64,000 nt of DNA from Deinococcus seoulensis. GTDB lineage: Bacteria; Deinococcota; Deinococci; Deinococcales; Deinococcaceae. The notes beneath the pieces were generated by a model. The model searched no databases. It had not been told where the DNA came from and saw only the letters and a list, made by a program, of their open reading frames with translations. The stretch lies in NCBI RefSeq assembly GCF_014648115.1, contig NZ_BMQM01000001.1:310001-374000 (forward strand), written 5' to 3'. Positions within the stretch are counted from its first letter, which is position 1. The number at the start of each line of letters is the position of its first letter. Positions 59,804-64,000 of the stretch are shown one piece after another. A program made the translations under genes and the position numbers.

Positions 59804-60229
59804 ATGAACGAGCCCGTGCTGGCGCGACTGCAACACCTCATGACCCTCCGCGAGGAAGTCGAAACCCTCACCGGAACCGGACCCTGGAACCCCAGCGCCG
59901 ACTGGGCCGACGCCGACACGCACCTGATCCTGTACCTCGACGTGCCCGGCGTGAACCCCGACACCCTCGAACTCCTTGAGGAAGACGGCACCGTCACCAT
60001 CGCCGGACACCGCGACGAAACACACCGTCTGCTGCGCGGCGAACGCCCCGCCGGACTGTTCCGCCGCACCCTCACCTTCCCCGAAGACGTCCTGCCCCAG
60101 ACCGGGCAGGCCAGCCTCGCGGGCGGCGTCCTGTGCGTCCGCTTCGAGAAACGCCACCCCACCATCAACGTGCACTCCAGCGACGCCCCCGACACCGACC
60201 ACCACACCGACCCACACACCGACGACTGA
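59804..60229 (+). CDS. Hsp20/alpha-crystallin small heat-shock protein
   Basis: A 141-residue ATP-independent holdase chaperone. The alpha-crystallin domain spans about residues 40-125, with LYLDVPGVNPDTLELLEEDGTVTIAGHR and FRRTLTFPEDV; the conserved beta-9 segment appears as ASLAGGVLCVRFEKR. The N-terminal arm is short, and the tail is Asp/His/Thr-rich. ATG follows TACCGT (59792-59797) by six bases (leaderless). An intrinsic terminator follows directly. Confidence 0.9.
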   Translation: MNEPVLARLQHLMTLREEVETLTGTGPWNPSADWADADTHLILYLDVPGVNPDTLELLEEDGTVTIAGHRDETHRLLRGERPAGLFRRTLTFPEDVLPQTGQASLAGGVLCVRFEKRHPTINVHSSDAPDTDHHTDPHTDD

Positions 60230-60260
60230 ACGCCACCCCCACACCCACGCAAAACGAAAG

Positions 60261-60284
60261 AACCCCGCGTGCGGCGGGGTTTTC
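60261..60284 (+). terminator. Intrinsic terminator after the Hsp20 gene
   Basis: AACCCCGC pairs with GCGGGGTT (8 bp) around a 5-base loop and runs into TTCT. It also separates the chromosome from the tRNA fragment. Confidence 0.8.
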
Positions 60285-60290
60285 TGCGGT

Positions 60291-60341
<51 letters not shown>

Positions 60342-60588
60342 CCGGGAGTCTGCCCCCCGTCCCGTTCTGCCCGTGTCCGTATTTGTTGTGCTGGACGTAT
60401 TTTTCATGTGGGGTGGGGTGTGGGGGTTGGGTTGGGGGTGTGGGTGGTTGCGGTATGCGTTGCGGTACGTCTTGGGGCGGGTGGGGGTTGGGCCGGTGTG
60501 GGTGCGGGACGCCCCTGGTGGGGGGCGTGCGGTCGTGTGAGGCAAGTGAGGCAAGGGGGCGAATGGGGCTTTGATATATCCGGTCTGT
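60342..60588. other. Left end of the predicted integrated element, no gene seen
   Basis: A G/T-rich stretch (repeated GGGTGTGGG-type sequence on the plus strand) between the tRNA fragment and the first lipoprotein gene. I see no coding frame, and only a weak TATATC box near 60575. Confidence 0.4.
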
Positions 60589-61263
60589 ATGAAGAAGCAC
60601 CTCTCTCTGCTGCCACTGGCTGCCCTGGCGCTCGCCGCCTGTAATCCCACCCCGACTCCCATTGTTGAACCTGTCGATGCCACCACGCTGTCTCTCACGG
60701 CGACGGGCAAGGTGGATGGAGATGTGGTCACGACTGATCAGAAGTTGAAGGCGTACTTCTATGGTCACGAGTTTGAGGTTGGGATGATCAAGGCCGATGA
60801 CACGGTCTCCATGACCTTGACGCCTGCCATGTTCGACGCGGCACCCAGGAAGACCTTTACGGACTGGAAGGCCGGTATGACGAACTGCGATACCAGTAAG
60901 CTGAATGTCGTTACTGATGCGCATTTCCTGTCCGTATCCCAGGCTTACCGTGATAGCACGGCGGATGCCGATCATCTGATCCGGCCTGGTGAGGTCGTCA
61001 GGAGCGCAGATGGCAGCATCAGTACTTACAAGATGGTCTCCTTCTACTACGCGAAGAGTAAAGCTGTAGTTACTGGCAATCTTCTCTGCGGCTCAGCGTC
61101 CACGAACTTCAACCTGCAGCTCTACCCCGGCTGGAACAAGGTCGCGATCGAGTACACGTACAACCATGATCTCGATGCAATCGTTGGTACCCGTGAATAC
61201 AAGAGCGCCGGAGGCATCCAGACCTACTCGGGTAAGTGGGTGGCGTTCTTCTCACCGAAGTAA
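60589..61263 (+). CDS. Predicted lipoprotein of unknown function (element gene)
   Basis: A 224-residue protein with a signal peptide (MKKHLSLLPLAALALAAC) and lipobox LAAC, so probably lipid-anchored. The mature part is beta-rich with two more Cys (MTNCDTS and LLCGSAS). No family recognised. Codon use and GC are visibly lower than in surrounding Deinococcus genes (many TAC/TAT, AAG, ATG-rich stretches), a sign of transfer. A TATATC box ends eight bases before the ATG. Not obviously paralogous to the next lipoprotein, though both have similar size class. Confidence 0.7.
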   Translation: MKKHLSLLPLAALALAACNPTPTPIVEPVDATTLSLTATGKVDGDVVTTDQKLKAYFYGHEFEVGMIKADDTVSMTLTPAMFDAAPRKTFTDWKAGMTNCDTSKLNVVTDAHFLSVSQAYRDSTADADHLIRPGEVVRSADGSISTYKMVSFYYAKSKAVVTGNLLCGSASTNFNLQLYPGWNKVAIEYTYNHDLDAIVGTREYKSAGGIQTYSGKWVAFFSPK

Positions 61264-61532
61264 TCCTGCGGTCACTGTCTTGGCTTCCTCTTGCGTGTCG
61301 TGAGGGGAGGCCGCTTCGACCCTGCGCCCGGATTCCTCCTTGCAGGTAACGAAGGGTGCAGGAGATCGGCTTAAAGGCTCACTTCCGCAGGAGGTCCAGT
61401 GGTCAGTTGGTTGATGCGTTCGCCTACTTGCTGAATGTAGTTTGGCCTGGGCTGATCGTCAGACGCCCAGCGCTTCCGTGGAGCGACCACCACATCCCGC
61501 ACCTGTCCCTCGACGAATGGAGATTCACACCG

Positions 61533-62072
61533 ATGAAGAAAATCTGGCTCCCCCTTGCGCTGACCCCTGTATGTCTGATTGTTGCCGGATGCGGCGAGAA
61601 TCTCTTGGACAATGCCCCCGTACCCACTCAACTTTACTTTGCCACGACGGCCACCGATCTGGCCGCCTGCGGCACGATTCAGGTCAGTGGGAACGTCACC
61701 AACTTCGCCTCCTCGCCTAAGCCTTCGCAGGAACAGGGGAGCTTTCACGTCGGGCTCAAGGATGGCGGATACGTGCGCACCGCCTGGACCGACGATGAAG
61801 TGATGACGGGAGCGGGTACTGCCCCTGCCAGCCTGGTGATGAAGCGTCCTGGCACGTATGCGTATTCCATCCGCTCACTCTTCCGGTATGACTGGCAGCT
61901 CAACCTGCTCTGCACGTCCTCTGGTAAGACGACCTCGTTCAATCAGAGTGGCACGTTCAAGGAACTGCACCGGGCCGTGGTCGTCCGTCTGACAGCCAAC
62001 CAGGGCAACGTAGCGGCGAGTTTCACTGAATCTCTGGAGAGCTCCACTCCTGCCCAACTGAATCTCCCATGA
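61533..62072 (+). CDS. Predicted lipoprotein of unknown function (element gene)
   Basis: A 179-residue lipoprotein: MKKIWLPLALTPVCLIVAGC gives a signal peptide with lipobox VAGC. The mature domain has two Cys (AACGTIQ and LLCTSSG) and alternating beta-strand pattern. ATG at 61533 is the codon that gives the intact signal peptide; an in-frame start at 61356 would place the signal internally. The preceding 269 bases (61264-61532) hold no other feature. Also low in GC. Terminated by the 62133 hairpin. Confidence 0.7.
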   Translation: MKKIWLPLALTPVCLIVAGCGENLLDNAPVPTQLYFATTATDLAACGTIQVSGNVTNFASSPKPSQEQGSFHVGLKDGGYVRTAWTDDEVMTGAGTAPASLVMKRPGTYAYSIRSLFRYDWQLNLLCTSSGKTTSFNQSGTFKELHRAVVVRLTANQGNVAASFTESLESSTPAQLNLP

Positions 62073-62132
62073 TCTGAATTCGCGGAGGTCGGCATCGTGG
62101 AGAAGGATCTGACCGCCTGACAGAAAAGATGA

Positions 62133-62160
62133 GAAAGCGTCCCCACTAAGGGACGCTTTC
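62133..62160 (+). terminator. Terminator after the second lipoprotein gene
   Basis: GAAAGCGTCCC pairs perfectly (11 bp) with GGGACGCTTTC around a 6-base loop, 60 bases past the stop. Confidence 0.7.
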
Positions 62161-62280
62161 CGCTTATGAAGACTGAAGACGCCACACGGGAGGCCTCACG
62201 GGTCTACCAAGCTCTCCTGCCTCACCACATGCAACCGCTCCCTCGCAGGCTTGGAGTGACTTTCGCAGAAGCTCTGTTGA

Positions 62281-62313
62281 CTGGCCGCACGGCGGTGGGA
62301 GTCGTGCGGCCAG
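62281..62313 (-). terminator. Hairpin at the end of the integrase gene
   Basis: CTGGCCGCAC pairs with GTGCGGCCAG (10 bp) around a 13-base loop, just downstream of the minus-strand integrase stop. No T-run on the minus strand. Confidence 0.5.
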
Positions 62314-62328
62314 CTGGAAGTGTTTTGT

Positions 62329-63516
62329 TCAGGTGGTGGCGTCGCGTTCGGCGGTGGTGAGGAGGGTGTCGAGGCTGATGGCGGCGCGGCGGCGCTGGCT
62401 GGTGAGGACGTGGCTGTAGACCTTGAGGGTGATGCTGGCGTCGGCGTGGCCGAGGCGTTCGGCGAGCATGCGGACGTCCATGCCGCTGGCGATGGCGAGC
62501 GTGGCGTACGTGTGGCGCAGGTCGTGGAAGCGGATGGGTGTGACGGGGCAGCTGTCACGCAGGGCGCGCCAGTGGTGGTCGATGCGCCAGGGCATGAGGG
62601 GTTGGCCGTTGCGGTCGGGGTAGATGAGGTCGTGGTCGGGCCAGGGGGTGCCGGTCTGGGCGGCGAGGTCGCGTTCGGTTTCCCAGTCGGCGCGGCGGGC
62701 CTGGAGGTGGGTGAGGGTGGTGGGGTCGAGGATGATGTCGCGGGTGCCGGCGTCGGTTTTGGGGGTTTGGATGGTGGGGGTGTAGGCGATGCGGACGACG
62801 GTCTGGCGGATGCTGAGGGTGTCGCCGTTCAGGTCGCTCCAGCGTAGGCCGAGCAGTTCGGCTTTGCGCATGCCGGTGCTGAGGGCGAGGTGGAGGAGGC
62901 TTTCGAGGCGGTGGCCTTTGACGTGCTGGAGGAACGTGCGGATTTCGGGGGGTTCCCAGAACAGCATTTCTTTGCGTTCGGCTTTGGGGGGTTTGGTGTT
63001 CTTGGCGACGTTGCGGGGGATGACGTCGAGCGCGACGGCGTAGTTGAGCATGAGGCTGACGAGCATGCGGGCGTACTGGCTGGTGCGGACGCCTTTTTGT
63101 TCGGCGAGGGCGTTGATCATGTGGGTGACGTCGCGCGCGGTGAGTTTCTCGAGGCGGATGTTGCCGAGGTGCGGGAGGACGTAGAGGCGGATGTTGAGTT
63201 CGTAGCTCTGGTACGTGCCGGCTTTGAGGCGGCCTTTGGCGTTCTGGAGGTACTCGGCGGACCAGTCTTTGAGGGTGGTGCGGTCGGGGGCGCGGAGGGT
63301 GCCTTCCGCCTGGGCTTTTTTGAGGCTTTGGAGTTTGGCGTGGACGTCTTTCTGGGTTTTGCCGTAGACGGTGCGGCGGGTGAGTCGGCCGGTGCCGGGG
63401 TGGCGGGAGACGGTGATGATGGCGCACCAGAGGTTCTTGTCTTCGCGGTAGTAGATGGTGCCTTCGCCGTTGACGCGTTTGCCGCCGGTGCGTTTGGTGG
63501 GTCGGGTGACGGTCAT
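62329..63516 (-). CDS. Tyrosine-family site-specific integrase
   Basis: A 395-residue phage/island-type integrase. An N-terminal beta-rich AP2-like arm-binding domain (GEGTIYYREDKNLWCAIITV, about 17-36) is followed by a SAM-like core-binding domain (about 80-165) and a complete catalytic domain: R217 (STGMRKAEL), K253 (TPKTDAG), H331/R334 (HDLRHTYA), H357 (LGHAD) and nucleophile Y367 (VYSHV). The ATG overlaps the stop of an upstream gene (ATGA). Placed 2 kb inside the tRNA-Leu fragment, it is the likely agent of that integration. Confidence 0.93.
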   Translation of the reverse strand: MTVTRPTKRTGGKRVNGEGTIYYREDKNLWCAIITVSRHPGTGRLTRRTVYGKTQKDVHAKLQSLKKAQAEGTLRAPDRTTLKDWSAEYLQNAKGRLKAGTYQSYELNIRLYVLPHLGNIRLEKLTARDVTHMINALAEQKGVRTSQYARMLVSLMLNYAVALDVIPRNVAKNTKPPKAERKEMLFWEPPEIRTFLQHVKGHRLESLLHLALSTGMRKAELLGLRWSDLNGDTLSIRQTVVRIAYTPTIQTPKTDAGTRDIILDPTTLTHLQARRADWETERDLAAQTGTPWPDHDLIYPDRNGQPLMPWRIDHHWRALRDSCPVTPIRFHDLRHTYATLAIASGMDVRMLAERLGHADASITLKVYSHVLTSQRRRAAISLDTLLTTAERDATT

Positions 63517-63998
63517 GGGTTGGGGGTGGCGGTGAAGGTGCCTTTGACCTTGTCGAAGGTGTAGTAGTAGAGGGGCAGGATGGTGTCCTGGTGGGCGAAG
63601 GCGACGTCGGTGTTGAGGACGGCGACGGTGATGGTGGTGCCGTGCTGCGGGAAGATGCACATGCTGCGGGGGGTGCTGTTGGGGTCTCGCAGGTAGGGGC
63701 GGTAGGTGCGCAGGCGGGCCTGCGCGGCGGCGTAGAGGCGCTTGTCGGCGGGTGAGAGGGGTAGGTCGGTGGCAAGGGCGTTGGCGCAGCTGCCAGCGAT
63801 GAGTTCGGTGTCTTCTGGGGGGGCGACGTACTGGGTGCCGTTCCAGGCGATGAAGGCGGCGGTGGGGCCGCAGGGGTAGTCGCCGCAGGCGGCGCGGGGC
63901 GGGAAGGCGGTGTTGACGCCGATGATGGCTTTGCCGTTGGTGGTGCGCCAGATGGCGAGTTCGCTGAAGGTGCTGCGCCGCTCGCCCCAGCGGGCGTA
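63513..63998 (-). CDS. Unrecognised protein coupled to the integrase (5' end outside window)
   Basis: An open frame on the minus strand with no start in the window; 161 codons are visible, ending NPTA-like ..TFTATPNP-stop. The TGA overlaps the integrase ATG, so the two are coupled. It has four Cys (two in AACGDYPCGP, plus GSCANA and SMCIFP) that could form disulfides or bind metal, and a C-terminal ILPLYYYTFDKVKG segment. Codon pattern with strong third-position C bias supports real coding. No family recognised; the fragment begins inside the protein. Confidence 0.65.
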   Translation of the reverse strand, partial: YARWGERRSTFSELAIWRTTNGKAIIGVNTAFPPRAACGDYPCGPTAAFIAWNGTQYVAPPEDTELIAGSCANALATDLPLSPADKRLYAAAQARLRTYRPYLRDPNSTPRSMCIFPQHGTTITVAVLNTDVAFAHQDTILPLYYYTFDKVKGTFTATPNP

Positions 63999-64000
63999 GG

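Noticed and set aside
62166..62360. A 64-residue plus-strand frame before the integrase
   Set aside because: Overlaps the integrase 3' end and a hairpin, with no ribosome binding site or recognisable sequence.

Overview
The window looks like a chromosome segment from a Deinococcus species. It is GC-rich throughout, and about twenty genes start 5 to 9 bases after a TANNNT box with no Shine-Dalgarno sequence, the leaderless arrangement known to be common in Deinococcus. It also carries dispersed, structured small repeats, a full-length AsnRS beside a separate bacterial-type AspRS, and close packing of housekeeping genes. Genus is inferred from these traits and from protein resemblance; no database comparison was possible.

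Layout. 0-3.1 kb: end of a LysM/M23 peptidoglycan hydrolase gene, a stand-alone receiver protein, and pdxST (PLP synthase). 3.2-4.8 kb: two translationally coupled alpha/beta hydrolases. 4.9-8.0 kb: hisS-aspS operon (minus). 8.2-14.3 kb: lipoprotein, lipid kinase, XerD-like recombinase, lnt divergent from a metallophosphoesterase, and a class V aminotransferase. 14.5-21 kb: HAD phosphatase coupled to an M19 dipeptidase, a histidine phosphatase, a secreted unknown, then a coupled trio of NlpC/P60 peptidase, dipeptide epimerase and Gfo/Idh oxidoreductase that looks like a murein-peptide recycling unit. 21-28.8 kb: histidine phosphatase, Rrf2 regulator with a quinone-reductase-like protein, uvrC, PAP2 phosphatase, lysC, YceI. 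28.9-32 kb: gap-pgk-tpiA glycolytic cluster. 32-36.2 kb: gluconate operon (LacI-type regulator, kinase, GntP permease) with a perfect palindromic operator. 36.2-42.5 kb: asnS, PhzF, Cof-type HAD, DUF1622 protein, recQ. 42.8-46.5 kb: three-subunit molybdenum aldehyde oxidoreductase of the PaoABC/YagTSR type. 46.6-53.6 kb: membrane protein, two acetyltransferases, methyltransferase, typA, AI-2E-type permease. 53.7-60.2 kb: an acyl-CoA mutase large subunit whose substrate-pocket residues point to isobutyryl-CoA rather than methylmalonyl-CoA, a secreted beta-propeller protein, glgC, miaA and Hsp20.

From about 60.29 kb rightward the character changes. A 3'-terminal tRNA-Leu(CAA) fragment lacking its 5' half is followed by two orphan lipoprotein genes of visibly lower GC, then a complete tyrosine integrase translationally coupled to an unrecognised gene that runs off the window. 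The tRNA fragment points its CCA end toward the chromosome, so I read it as the far attachment site of an element integrated at a tRNA-Leu gene; the restored tRNA should lie beyond base 64000.

Three families of dispersed intergenic repeats occur: a ~41 bp TTCACGA/TCGTGAA element (five copies), a ~130 bp multi-stem element with compensatory stem changes (three copies plus a short form), and ATGGTTGATGG hairpin repeats (three loci). These, the leaderless architecture, the probable isobutyryl-CoA mutase and the integration boundary are the most interesting observations. I see no CRISPR array, rRNA, insertion sequence or intact tRNA.
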